NCBI GenBank assembly: GCA_017410195.1
Contig: JAFQRF010000032.1
Location: 1-33,281 of the forward strand
Length of the DNA: 33,281 bases
Origin: Clostridia bacterium
GTDB taxonomy: Bacteria; Bacillota; Clostridia; Oscillospirales; Acutalibacteraceae
Direction: 5' to 3'
This document shows, one piece after another, positions 23,386 to 31,737 of the stretch; within the stretch, counting starts at the first letter, position 1; each line of letters begins with the position of its first letter. The notes beneath the pieces were generated by a model. That model ran no database searches. It had not been told where the DNA came from and was given only the letters and a program-made list of their open reading frames with translations. The position numbers and the translations under genes were made by a program.

Positions 23386-25248
23386 ATGCTTCTGAAACTG
23401 GTTTCTTTTATAGCTTCAATATTGTTGCTGTTTACCTCGTCTGCAACAACGCCCGTCAAATCCGCTGTGCTTGCGGAATCTCTTGGTTACTTAAGCGAAA
23501 ACAGAATTGCCGATGAGATTAACGGTGCAAACGGAACAAGATTCTATATTCAGCGGCCAAAAGCTGAAAAGATGAATGTTGTAAACGCATCGGATTTCGG
23601 ACTTTCCGAAGAAAACGAAGATAATTTTTCTGCTTTTCAGAGTGCACTCAATTATTGCTCACAGAATCCTCAAACGAAGCTTGTTATCAATAAGGGTACA
23701 TATTATTTCAAAAGCACGAACGGTCTTGATGCAAACAACTGTACCGATTTGCTGATTGAAGGAAACGCTGCAACCTTTGTTTTCTCCTCAACGGGATATA
23801 AATTCTTTATCAGAAACAGCGACTGCGTTGAAATACGCAACCTCAATTTCGACTGGAACTGGGCTGAAAGTCCGCTGGCTTCGGTTGTTACCGTTCAAAA
23901 CAGTAATCCCGATACCCATACGCTTGACCTTATTTTTAAGGATGCTGAATATTGCAGTGAAAGTAACAGGCTTACGGCAATTACCCAATGCGACCCCGAA
24001 ACATATACCTTTGGTGCAAAGCAATCTTCAAAAGAGGTTTATCTTTATCAGGATGAAACAAATATAAAATCCGTTCAGAAGATTACAGACAACACTTTGC
24101 GTGTTACCCATAACGGCTGTATGGATAATTTTGAGAACGGCGAAGCGTATATTCTCAGACACTTCGTTTATGACGGAACGATTTTCAGCATAAGAGATTA
24201 CTGCAAAAATGTGACTTTTGACAATGTCAGTATCTACGGCAGTGCCGGAATGGCATATATCTGCGAGGGCAACAGCTCGCATTTTCAGATTATCAACAGC
24301 TTTATAGGCGTTAACCCCGAATACAAAGATAAGAGATGTGTTTCGTTGACTGCCGATGCGATTCATATTGTAAACACCAACGGCTGCTTCAATGTTTCGG
24401 GCTGTGATATCAGCGGTATGGGTGACGATGCAATTAACGTTCACGACGGTCTCGGCTACGTTTCGGCTGTAAACGGCAACACGCTTACACTTATAGCATT
24501 TGCAATGAGGCTTGAAGCAGGGGACACTCTCGGTTTCAAAAACGATAAGTTTGAAAATACGGACGTTACTGCAAGGATTGTTTCCGTAAAAGCTCTTGAA
24601 GGAATAACAAAAGAGGTTGTTGTAGAAGTCTTGCCCGAAAGCGTAACGGAAGGCTGGACTGCATATAACAAGGAATGTAACAGCGGCAACTATGTTATCA
24701 GTAACAATTATTTCCACGAAAACAGAGCAAGAGGCTTGCTTTTGCAGTCCTCAAACGGACTTTGTGAGAACAACCGATTCTATAAAACTATGGCTCAGGC
24801 CATAAAGGTTGTAATGGATATTGAACCTGCACTCTGGCAAGAAGGCACGGGCGTTGATAATCTCGTCATCCGCAACAATACCTTTGAAAAGTGCAACTAC
24901 AGCGACTGGGGCTCAGTAATTGAAATAGGCACCAATATTGCAGGCAAAACTGCAAAAACAGCCGTTTTTACAAATATAGAAATCAGTTCAAACAGCTTTA
25001 AGGATATGCCGTCAAGGCTTATGAGAACCGACAATATTAACGGGCTTGTTTTTTGCGGCAATACAATTGATGCGGGCGATTTCTTTGACGGTACATCAAA
25101 ACAAGGTAAGCTTTGCTTCGGAGAATACTGTTCAAATATAACCTGCACAGAAAACGTTTTTCTCAACAGCGGATTTCTGCGGCACAGAGAAATTGCAGAA
25201 TCAGACAGTGCCTTTGTCTGGGCACAGGTTAACTCAAAGTTATTGTAA
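23386..25248 (+). CDS. Secreted right-handed beta-helix glycosidase, GH110-like (alpha-1,3-galactosidase type)
   Basis: The 620-residue protein has a short signal region (about 1-28) and a long parallel beta-helix. The block LTADAIHIVNTNGCFNVSGC followed by GMGDDAINVHD places acidic residues at D324 and D347-D348. The region RGLLLQSSNGLCENNRFYKT continues the match. These blocks have the layout of the GH110 alpha-1,3-galactosidases (ADATH..., MxDDAINVHGT, RGVL...I.NNTF) that remove terminal alpha-1,3-galactose, as in the blood group B epitope. Identity to that family is from memory and moderate, so a neighbouring beta-helix hydrolase or lyase family is possible. Ribosome binding site GAAAGGA. 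It is in one transcription unit with the DUF4038 enzyme. Confidence 0.78.
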   Translation: MLLKLVSFIASILLLFTSSATTPVKSAVLAESLGYLSENRIADEINGANGTRFYIQRPKAEKMNVVNASDFGLSEENEDNFSAFQSALNYCSQNPQTKLVINKGTYYFKSTNGLDANNCTDLLIEGNAATFVFSSTGYKFFIRNSDCVEIRNLNFDWNWAESPLASVVTVQNSNPDTHTLDLIFKDAEYCSESNRLTAITQCDPETYTFGAKQSSKEVYLYQDETNIKSVQKITDNTLRVTHNGCMDNFENGEAYILRHFVYDGTIFSIRDYCKNVTFDNVSIYGSAGMAYICEGNSSHFQIINSFIGVNPEYKDKRCVSLTADAIHIVNTNGCFNVSGCDISGMGDDAINVHDGLGYVSAVNGNTLTLIAFAMRLEAGDTLGFKNDKFENTDVTARIVSVKALEGITKEVVVEVLPESVTEGWTAYNKECNSGNYVISNNYFHENRARGLLLQSSNGLCENNRFYKTMAQAIKVVMDIEPALWQEGTGVDNLVIRNNTFEKCNYSDWGSVIEIGTNIAGKTAKTAVFTNIEISSNSFKDMPSRLMRTDNINGLVFCGNTIDAGDFFDGTSKQGKLCFGEYCSNITCTENVFLNSGFLRHREIAESDSAFVWAQVNSKLL

Positions 25249-25302
25249 CGCAAAACAATTGAATTTGTCTGAATTTGCATAGAAAAGCCCCGACCTTATT
25301 TG

Positions 25303-25330
25303 TTGTATCCGATATTACTTGTAATATAAT
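25303..25330 (+). promoter_or_regulatory. Promoter for the YaiI/YqxD gene
   Basis: TTGTAT (25303-25308), 16 bases, TATAAT (25325-25330), 68 bases before the start codon. Confidence 0.65.
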
Positions 25331-25398
25331 ATTCATATACAGAAATATTAGTTTATTGGTCGATTACGGCAAAAAGAAATAGATACTTCAGGTGAAAT

Positions 25399-25833
25399 AT
25401 GAAAATAATTATTGATGCGGATGCGTGTCCGGTGGTTGATATCGCCGTTGATACTGCAAAAGAGCGTAATATTGAATGTGTTATTGTTTGTGACAATACT
25501 CACTCTATTCAAAAAGACGGTGCTGTTACCGTGGTTGTTGATAAGGGGGGCGATTCCGCTGATTGCAAGATTGCAAATATCACACAAAAAGGTGATGTTG
25601 TTATAACGCAGGATTACGGGCTGGCGGCCCTTGTTCTCGGCAAGGGCGGAAGGGCACTTAATCAGAACGGTCTTTTATATACCGATGCCAATATTGAAAA
25701 TTTGCTTTTCAGCCGTTATATCGGCAGGAAAGAGCGAATGGCAGGCAACAGAACTAAAGGCCCACAAAAAAGGACACCGCTCAACGATGCGGATTTCGTT
25801 AAAGCGTTTGAACGTTGTCTTGACGGCGGATGA
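25399..25833 (+). CDS. yaiI: YaiI/YqxD (UPF0178, DUF188) family protein
   Basis: The 144-residue cytosolic protein has the family's opening motif DADACPV at 7-13, VVDKGGDSADCKI in the middle, ITQDYGLAALVL, and the basic segment near the end (GRKERMAGNRTKGPQKRT). The fold is PIN/NYN-like, which suggests a nuclease or RNA-linked role, but the biochemical function is not settled. Length is typical (about 150). It has its own promoter, and the GH5 gene follows by 72 bases. It is probably a housekeeping gene rather than part of the glycan cluster. Confidence 0.93.
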   Translation: MKIIIDADACPVVDIAVDTAKERNIECVIVCDNTHSIQKDGAVTVVVDKGGDSADCKIANITQKGDVVITQDYGLAALVLGKGGRALNQNGLLYTDANIENLLFSRYIGRKERMAGNRTKGPQKRTPLNDADFVKAFERCLDGG

Positions 25834-25905
25834 TTTGTGTTTCATCCTTTAAAAGCGGGTTGCTTTAATTTAGAAAAAGTCTACCTTTGTAGGGGAGGAT
25901 AAAGT

Positions 25906-27051
25906 ATGAGCTTGAGTATGCTGCACTGTGAAGGCGAAAAGCTGATTAACGCAGAAGGAAAACAGGTGTTTTTGCGCGGAACGAATCTCGGCGGATGGTT
26001 GCTCGATGAATTATGGCAGGGATTTTTCAAGGGCGGAGAGGCTCAGTGGGATATTGTAACCACGCTTGAAAAACGCTTCGGCAAACAGGAGGCCGACCGC
26101 CTTGTAAAAATCCGTGAGGACAACTATATCACCGAATATGACCTTGATTTTCTTCGGTCGCTCGGCTTTACCTGCGTGCGTGTACCGTTCTGGTACCGCA
26201 ATTTCCAAACGGATGATTGCGGTACGTGGAAACGCAAGGAAAACGGCGAAATTGATTTTTCACAGCTCGATTGGGTGGTTGAGGAATGCGGCAAAAGAGG
26301 GATGTACGTCATTCTTGATATGCACGGCGTACCCGGACACCAGAGCATTGCCCACCATTGCTGCCGTGTGAATCATTGCAGGCTTTATGACGAAACGGAA
26401 GAAGGTGCTTATTTCCGTGCGCTTGCCTGCGATTTGTGGAGCGAAATAGCCCGCCGTTTTGCAGGCAACCCAACGGTTGCCGCCTACGACCTGATGAATG
26501 AGCCGATGTGTGATTACGAGGGCGAAGACAAAGTGAACAGCAGGTATCACGATGTTTATTCTTTGCTTTACGATGCCGTCAGGGCTGTTGACCCCGACCA
26601 TATCATAACGCTTGAGGCAATCTGGACACCGGATGACATACCGCATCCGAATGAACGCGGCTGGAATAACGTGATGTATCAGTATCACCTTTATGACGAT
26701 TCAAACGACAGCTTTAGGGAGGTTACCCGACACCACGCAAGCAAAAAGTTCAATGTGCCCGTGCTTGTCGGTGAATTTTCCCCTTGCAGAGGCACCGCAA
26801 GCTGGGAATACATATTGAAGCTTTTCAATGAATGCTCATACAATTGGCAGACGTGGACCTACAAGGGACATTGTTCCAAAGGGGAAACGAGCCGGTGGTT
26901 TATGATGGGCTCGGATGACGAGGATATCGTTGTTGATATTAATAACGACACGGCAGAGGAAATTGAACGCAAATGGTCTTCGCTCAGAACGGAAAACTGC
27001 TGCAAACCGATGAATGACCATGCACTGCTTGCCGAATATGCGAAAAAATGA
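25906..27051 (+). CDS. GH5-family glycoside hydrolase without signal peptide
   Basis: The 381-residue single-domain (beta/alpha)8 enzyme opens with LRGTNLGGWLL, typical of exo-beta-1,3-glucanase-like GH5 proteins, then VRVPFWYRNF and MYVILDMHGVPG. The acid/base Glu lies in DLMNEP (E199) and the nucleophile in LVGEFS (E290). WTYKGH comes near the end of the barrel. All expected active-site elements are present. No signal peptide or membrane segment is seen, so the enzyme probably works inside the cell on imported beta-gluco-oligosaccharides or glucosides. The ATG follows GGGGAGG closely. A strong terminator ends the unit. The exact subfamily and substrate need alignment. Confidence 0.92.
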   Translation: MSLSMLHCEGEKLINAEGKQVFLRGTNLGGWLLDELWQGFFKGGEAQWDIVTTLEKRFGKQEADRLVKIREDNYITEYDLDFLRSLGFTCVRVPFWYRNFQTDDCGTWKRKENGEIDFSQLDWVVEECGKRGMYVILDMHGVPGHQSIAHHCCRVNHCRLYDETEEGAYFRALACDLWSEIARRFAGNPTVAAYDLMNEPMCDYEGEDKVNSRYHDVYSLLYDAVRAVDPDHIITLEAIWTPDDIPHPNERGWNNVMYQYHLYDDSNDSFREVTRHHASKKFNVPVLVGEFSPCRGTASWEYILKLFNECSYNWQTWTYKGHCSKGETSRWFMMGSDDEDIVVDINNDTAEEIERKWSSLRTENCCKPMNDHALLAEYAKK

Positions 27052-27106
27052 AGCTTTTCGCGCTGAAAGCAAAGCCTTATAATATTAGATTATAATACGA
27101 AGGCAT

Positions 27107-27145
27107 AAAAAGAGTTGTCCCGCGTTCAGCGGGACAACTCTTTTT
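27107..27145. terminator. Bidirectional Rho-independent terminator
   Basis: A perfect 17-bp stem with A- and T-rich ends (27107-27123 with 27129-27145, loop GTTCA) sits between the convergent GH5 gene and the zinc-ribbon membrane gene. It can end transcription in both directions. Confidence 0.95.
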
Positions 27146-27150
27146 GAACT

Positions 27151-27618
27151 TTATTTCAATATTTTGAATTTGCCGATTACGGGTAATTCCTTTGCTTTGC
27201 CGCCGATGGCGTTAACTATGCCGATAATTGCGAGAACGGTAATTGCAAGGCCTGCAATGGGAGCAATTATCCAACCGATAATGGGGATTACTGTGATTAC
27301 GGATGAGAGAATTGCGCCAATAAAGAGCACAAGACCCTGATTGGTGTGGAAGCGGGCAAACTTTGAGTCCTTTGCCGCAAGCAACGGAATAAGGAAAATT
27401 ATGTAAGCCAGCAACGCCATAACCTTGTTCTTTTCGATATCCTGTGCATCGTATTCCGCCGTTGTGTCTGCCGTGTTGTTGAGTTCTGTCAGCTTTGCGG
27501 AGAGGTCAACAGCAGGTGCGCTTGCCTGCTCGGCAGGGGCTTCAATCGGAGCACCGCAATTTGTGCAAAATTTTATGTTTTCCTCTACCTGTGTGCCGCA
27601 CTGTTTACAAGTTAACAT
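27151..27618 (-). CDS. Zinc-ribbon membrane protein (DUF4870-like)
   Basis: The 155-residue protein begins with a zinc ribbon (C4, C7, C18, C21: CKQC and CTNC). A Pro/Ala-rich linker follows, then a membrane domain with three or four helices containing FARFHTNQGLVLFI, which is the pattern of DUF4870/Tic20-like small membrane proteins (FHxxQGL). Function is unknown in the family. GGAGG precedes the ATG. It is the last gene of the minus-strand group, 35 bases after the lipoprotein gene, and shares the zinc-ribbon theme with the gene at 28424-29278. Confidence 0.88.
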   Translation of the reverse strand: MLTCKQCGTQVEENIKFCTNCGAPIEAPAEQASAPAVDLSAKLTELNNTADTTAEYDAQDIEKNKVMALLAYIIFLIPLLAAKDSKFARFHTNQGLVLFIGAILSSVITVIPIIGWIIAPIAGLAITVLAIIGIVNAIGGKAKELPVIGKFKILK

Positions 27619-27653
27619 AATTCTTTCCTCCTTAGTTTAATTAATATGAGTTT

Positions 27654-28382
27654 TTAACCCAAATAATCCTTGATAGCGTCCCTGATTTCGTCTTCGTTTT
27701 CGGACATATATTTTTCTGCTTCATCCATTGTGTCGCTGAAGCTCTTTTGCAAGCCTACGCCGATATCAACCTTTGCGCCGTCATAATAGAACAGCTTGCC
27801 AAGCTCGCTGTCTTTATTGTTGTCGTATTCGTCGCTTACGTAAACAACGTAATTCTTGCCGTCAACTCTGAATCCCCAGCCCTTCATAAGCCAGCTGTCA
27901 AGTGCTTCGTCCAGAGTTACTTCGCCGAGTGCATCCTCACCGTCGCCTGCAAACTCATAGCCTCTGATGTTGTAGCCGTCATCGGAAGCCTTTGCGGTTG
28001 CATCAAACACCTTTTTATACCACGCATCAAACTCGTCTTCTGTCACTTCGCCTTCAGCTTTGGTAAAGGTGATTACTGCGTGGCCTGTGCCCGAAGCAGG
28101 ATCATCGGCATAAGCGGAATAATCGCTTTTGAGCTTCCATTCCCAATCGGGCTCAAGCTCATCGAGCTTTATGCCGGCTGTCTTCTTGAGGTAATACTCA
28201 ACTGCACCCCGGCTGAACGAGTCGTGTTCTTCAGCTTCCTCAAGCTCTTTGTTGATAACGTCTTCAGCGTTGATTTTTTCATCGTTCTTTTCGGTGTTGT
28301 CTTCGTTTCCGCCGTTGCCGCCGCAGGAAGCGAAAACCAGCAGCATAACCGCTGCGAGTAAGATAGCCAATAATTTTTTCAT
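27654..28382 (-). CDS. Acidic lipoprotein of unknown function
   Basis: The 242-residue protein has a lipoprotein signal with Cys20 (LLVFASC) and a Gly/Asn/Asp/Glu-rich spacer. A folded part follows from about residue 45 (RGAVEYYLKKTAGIKLDEL, later GWGFRVDGKNYVVYVSDEYD), with strongly acidic composition. No enzyme motif is visible. It should be anchored outside the membrane. A good ribosome binding site (AAGGAGG) precedes the start. It lies between two zinc-ribbon genes on the same strand with short gaps, so it is probably expressed with them. Confidence 0.85.
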   Translation of the reverse strand: MKKLLAILLAAVMLLVFASCGGNGGNEDNTEKNDEKINAEDVINKELEEAEEHDSFSRGAVEYYLKKTAGIKLDELEPDWEWKLKSDYSAYADDPASGTGHAVITFTKAEGEVTEDEFDAWYKKVFDATAKASDDGYNIRGYEFAGDGEDALGEVTLDEALDSWLMKGWGFRVDGKNYVVYVSDEYDNNKDSELGKLFYYDGAKVDIGVGLQKSFSDTMDEAEKYMSENEDEIRDAIKDYLG

Positions 28383-28423
28383 AGTAATTACCTCCTTAAG
28401 TTTGTTATATGTACGGTTTATTT

Positions 28424-29278
28424 TTAAAAACCGAACAAATCCTTTAACCCTACCTGTTTTTTAGGCTGGGGCTTTACGTAGTCGTAACCGCCCGGAGGCT
28501 CTCTGTTGTCAAAGCCGATAGTCGGACAGTCGGGGTCACCCTCAAAGCAGTGCTCCGTATCAACGTGGTAAACCACACCGTCAACTCTTTTGTAGAGATG
28601 ATTTATGCTCGGATACTGGCCTGCCTGATGGAAGCCGTTTTGTACAAGATGTTTTCTGTAGCTGTCAACCGCCTGTCTTGCGGCAAAATCGTTGCCGCCG
28701 AAATCGGCTGAAAAAGAGAAGTAGTTTTCTTCGTAGCACTCAATTCCGTAATTACAGCCGCCGAAGCTCCATTTGGGGAATTGAGGCAGCTTTTCGTCCC
28801 ATTCGAGCATAACGGCTTCGTCTCTTGCTTTGGCGGCAGCCTCCTGCTCAACAGCGGCAGGCAGCTTTGTTCCGCAGTCCTCACAGAATTTTGTGCCTAC
28901 GGTGTTCTGCTTGTTGCAGTTGGGGCAGACTGCGCCCTGCGCTACCGTTGTTTCGGGCAGCTTTGCTCCGCACTCGGGGCAGAAGGTTTTGGAAGCATCT
29001 GTTGCCTTTTCGCAGTTGGGGCAGACCTTGATATTTTCGCTCATCCTTGTGGCGTAGCCCTGTGCGGCACGCTCAAGATTTGCGAAAGCACCCTCCAGGC
29101 CGCTTGCTGAGCGGGTAGTCTGCTGAGTGTTGTTCTGTGCGGCGGTGTCGAAATGCTCTGCCGCCTTGTTGGCAAACTGGGTTGCGGTGGGTTCAATCGC
29201 CTTGGAAATCGCATCGCCCACGGCTTTGCCTATTCCCTCGCTTACGCCACGGCGTATTGCTCTTTCAAGAAATCCCAT
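28424..29278 (-). CDS. Double zinc-ribbon protein, cytosolic
   Basis: The 284-residue protein has no signal peptide. Residues 1-85 are helical, with a glycine-spaced start (GVSEGIGKAVGDAISKAI). Two zinc ribbons follow: C86/C89/C100/C103 (CPNC..CPEC) and C118/C121/C132/C135 (CPNC..CEDC). The C-terminal 135 residues (WDEKLPQFPKWSFGGCNYGIECYEENYF, then a Tyr/Asp-rich stretch) match no family I know. The N-terminal helix and ribbon arrangement resembles bacterial proteins with envelope- or phage-shock-type roles, but that is weak. The ribosome binding site AGGAGG lies 8 bases before the ATG. Its promoter appears to overlap the 3' end of the gene upstream. Confidence 0.85.
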   Translation of the reverse strand: MGFLERAIRRGVSEGIGKAVGDAISKAIEPTATQFANKAAEHFDTAAQNNTQQTTRSASGLEGAFANLERAAQGYATRMSENIKVCPNCEKATDASKTFCPECGAKLPETTVAQGAVCPNCNKQNTVGTKFCEDCGTKLPAAVEQEAAAKARDEAVMLEWDEKLPQFPKWSFGGCNYGIECYEENYFSFSADFGGNDFAARQAVDSYRKHLVQNGFHQAGQYPSINHLYKRVDGVVYHVDTEHCFEGDPDCPTIGFDNREPPGGYDYVKPQPKKQVGLKDLFGF

Positions 29279-29309
29279 TGGTCTGACCTCCTGTCAAAAT
29301 ATTTTTCAG

Positions 29310-29338
29310 ATTATATTATACTATTGCCGAAAAAATGA
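29310..29338 (-). promoter_or_regulatory. Possible internal promoter of the zinc-ribbon/lipoprotein genes
   Basis: On the minus strand two overlapping TATAAT boxes (29315-29320 and 29310-29315) precede the ATG at 29278. TTCATT lies 18 bases before the second. The elements overlap the stop codon of the LRR-dockerin gene, so the three downstream genes may be expressed apart from it. Confidence 0.45.
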
Positions 29339-31709
29339 ACGACAATATTTTTTTGATAAACTCAAATATGCTTGTGATTATTGCTTCAATGCCGGTTACG
29401 GAGCTGTCGGCACCGTCCCCTTCGTTATCATTCTCGGTTGTGCCGTCTGCTTCGGGGCTGATGTCAGCCTCAACGCTTTGGTCAATAAGACCCATATACT
29501 CGATATAGAAGGCGTTTTCCTCAAGCTCCTCGGGTGTTCCGTTCTGGTTGACCCTGTTGAGCAGGAGGCCTGCGCCCGTGAGCAAATCAACGTCCAGCTC
29601 GTTAATTATGCCGTCGTGGTTGCAGTCGGCAGCTCTCCACGCATATTCTGAAACATCGTTGCTGCTGAGCATACCGTTTACGATAAGATTTACAAGGAAC
29701 GCATCGTTGCCGTCGTACCAGCCGTCGCCGTCAACGTCGCCGTAGATGAGAACGGTGTATTCCTGAACGGCTTCATTTTCGTTCATAAGTATGGCTTTTG
29801 AGCCCGTGCCAAGCTTTGAATACGGCATTTCATAAGTCCACGTATGATTAAATTTAACAATGCTTGTAATTTCATCAAAGGAAGCGAGACCCGGGTTGAG
29901 ACCCGTAACTGTATAGGTGAGGAAGTCGATTATCATACTCTCGTCCCACTCAAAGCCCGTTGCCTCTATTCTTTCGCCCTTGACACTGCCGCAGTAAATA
30001 CAGCTGCCCTCTTTTACACCGCGTGCGGTTGCGGTAGGCATTTTTGTAATTCTGTTCATTACGTGCTTGTGTTCACCCGTTTTTTCGAGCATTTCTGCTT
30101 CTTCATCGCCGCAGACGGTACAGATATAATAGCGTTTGCCGTTAGAGCCACAGGTAGGCGGTACTTCGGGCATATTGGGGTCAACGATATAGTTATGCAG
30201 AAGCTCAGAGTAAGACATACCGCAGGAGCAGGAGTAAGCCTTTTCGCCGTGCTGTGTTTCGGTGGGCTCAATGTCGGTTATCAGCTCGTAGGTGTGTCCG
30301 CCGTTTTCAGCCTGACTGAGGAAGTTATAAGTAACCCCGTCAAGGTTTTGCAGTTCATTATCGTAAATGAGCATCCAGTCGTGCTCCGAGCCGTTATAAG
30401 TCACGTTTTTAAGCGAAGCACAATTGCCAAACGCATCCGTCTCTGTTCCGATTGTTGTAACAGTTGTGGGAATTACGACAGTTTCAAGCATTTTACAGCT
30501 GTAAAATGCATCGCCTTGGATTTTTTCAACACCTTCGGGAAGAATTACGGTTTTGAGATTCTCATTGTATGAAAAAGCATTTTTAGCAATTGTCTCAGTT
30601 GCCTCATTAACGGTATAGCTTTCCCGAACCGATGCTACCGGATAAGATTTAAGTGCAGCAAAAGATGCAGTATAAAGAATACCGTACTCATCAGAAACGT
30701 AATTCGTGTTGCCTTCTTCAACTATAATCTCTGTCAGCGAAGAACAACTCTTGAAACTGCAAACAATACTTGTGACGCTTGCGGGAATCGTCAGACTTGT
30801 AAGTGATTCGCAATCGTCAAACGCAAACAGTTCAATGGTTCTGAGATTAGCAGAAAGCTTTATATTTTCAAGCAATTTACAGCCACGGAATGCCGCGTTA
30901 TCTATATGTGTAACGCTGTCGGGAAGAACTATACTTTCGATTGCCGTTTTTTCGAATGCGCAGCCACCGATAGTAGTAACGGTATCAGGTAAGTTAACGT
31001 TTTTGAGAGAGGTACATCTGTAAAATGACGTACTGCTGACATTTTTAACACCTTCTTCGATTGTAACCGTCACAATTTCATCACGAAAATCAGTCCAAGG
31101 AGCAGGGTTTGATGTGGTATAATAGGACATAGTACCTGTACCGCTGACTGTGAACTCACCCGTTACGCCGTTAAAGCGCCAGGTGGCATTGCTGCCGGTA
31201 GTGCCACTCTTGCCTGCACAGATAACCTCGGGGGTTGAGTCGGGGAACTGAACGTCAAGAGCGTCCCATTCCTCCTGCGTGCCCGTAAAGGTTACGGTTG
31301 CGAGTGAGTAACAATCTCCAAATGCGGAACTGCTGACTTCAGCGAGGCTGTAGGGAAGCACTACTTCCCTTAAAGCAGTACCCTTGAAAGCATAATCAGC
31401 CACGGTGGTGACACCCTCTTCAATAACAACGGATGTGATAAGTTCTGCGTAAGAGTACCACGGAGTTTCACTTGCGGCGGTGTAATCGGTCATAGCACCC
31501 TCACCGCTGATGGTGAGCACGCCCGTTTCGGTGTCAAAGCCCCAGCTTATATTGCCGTTTTCGCCCAGGGTGCCCGAAGCCGTTTCGGCGCTTGCGGTAA
31601 AGCTGAACAGCGGCGGCAGCTCAAGACCGGCAAAGCCGCTCAGAGGTGCGGCGGCAAGCACCATTACGACCACCATAAATATTGCAAAAAGTTTTTTTAG
31701 CTTTTTCAT
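29316..31709 (-). CDS. Secreted leucine-rich-repeat (BspA-type) surface protein with dockerin and hydrophobic tail
   Basis: The 797-residue exported protein has a signal peptide in the first 45 residues and Gly-rich modules with ISGEGAMTDYT and VSGTGTMSYYT (a clostridial surface repeat, twice). A BspA-type LRR region runs from about 60 to 440 (IVLPDSVTHIDNAAFRGC and similar). Two Cys-rich segments follow (SCSCGMSY, ICTVCGDEE, SCIYCG), then a dockerin-I-like pair of EF-hand-like loops at about 657-715 (DVDGDGWYDGND and DCNHDGIINELD). A tail at 770-797 (SIFEFIKKILSFIFSAIV) ends it. LRR and dockerin suggest adhesion and possible docking to a cohesin scaffold; no cohesin is in the window. It follows the LuxR gene by 28 bases on the same strand, so the regulator and this protein are likely one transcript. 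A GAAAGGATG site precedes the ATG. Confidence 0.9.
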   Translation of the reverse strand: MKKLKKLFAIFMVVVMVLAAAPLSGFAGLELPPLFSFTASAETASGTLGENGNISWGFDTETGVLTISGEGAMTDYTAASETPWYSYAELITSVVIEEGVTTVADYAFKGTALREVVLPYSLAEVSSSAFGDCYSLATVTFTGTQEEWDALDVQFPDSTPEVICAGKSGTTGSNATWRFNGVTGEFTVSGTGTMSYYTTSNPAPWTDFRDEIVTVTIEEGVKNVSSTSFYRCTSLKNVNLPDTVTTIGGCAFEKTAIESIVLPDSVTHIDNAAFRGCKLLENIKLSANLRTIELFAFDDCESLTSLTIPASVTSIVCSFKSCSSLTEIIVEEGNTNYVSDEYGILYTASFAALKSYPVASVRESYTVNEATETIAKNAFSYNENLKTVILPEGVEKIQGDAFYSCKMLETVVIPTTVTTIGTETDAFGNCASLKNVTYNGSEHDWMLIYDNELQNLDGVTYNFLSQAENGGHTYELITDIEPTETQHGEKAYSCSCGMSYSELLHNYIVDPNMPEVPPTCGSNGKRYYICTVCGDEEAEMLEKTGEHKHVMNRITKMPTATARGVKEGSCIYCGSVKGERIEATGFEWDESMIIDFLTYTVTGLNPGLASFDEITSIVKFNHTWTYEMPYSKLGTGSKAILMNENEAVQEYTVLIYGDVDGDGWYDGNDAFLVNLIVNGMLSSNDVSEYAWRAADCNHDGIINELDVDLLTGAGLLLNRVNQNGTPEELEENAFYIEYMGLIDQSVEADISPEADGTTENDNEGDGADSSVTGIEAIITSIFEFIKKILSFIFSAIV

Positions 31710-31737
31710 TAGGAATCATCCTTTCATTTGAATTGCT

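Noticed and set aside
29844-30572. Plus-strand frame of 242 codons opposite the LRR gene
   Set aside because: Antisense shadow of repeated LRR codons, with no ribosome binding site.
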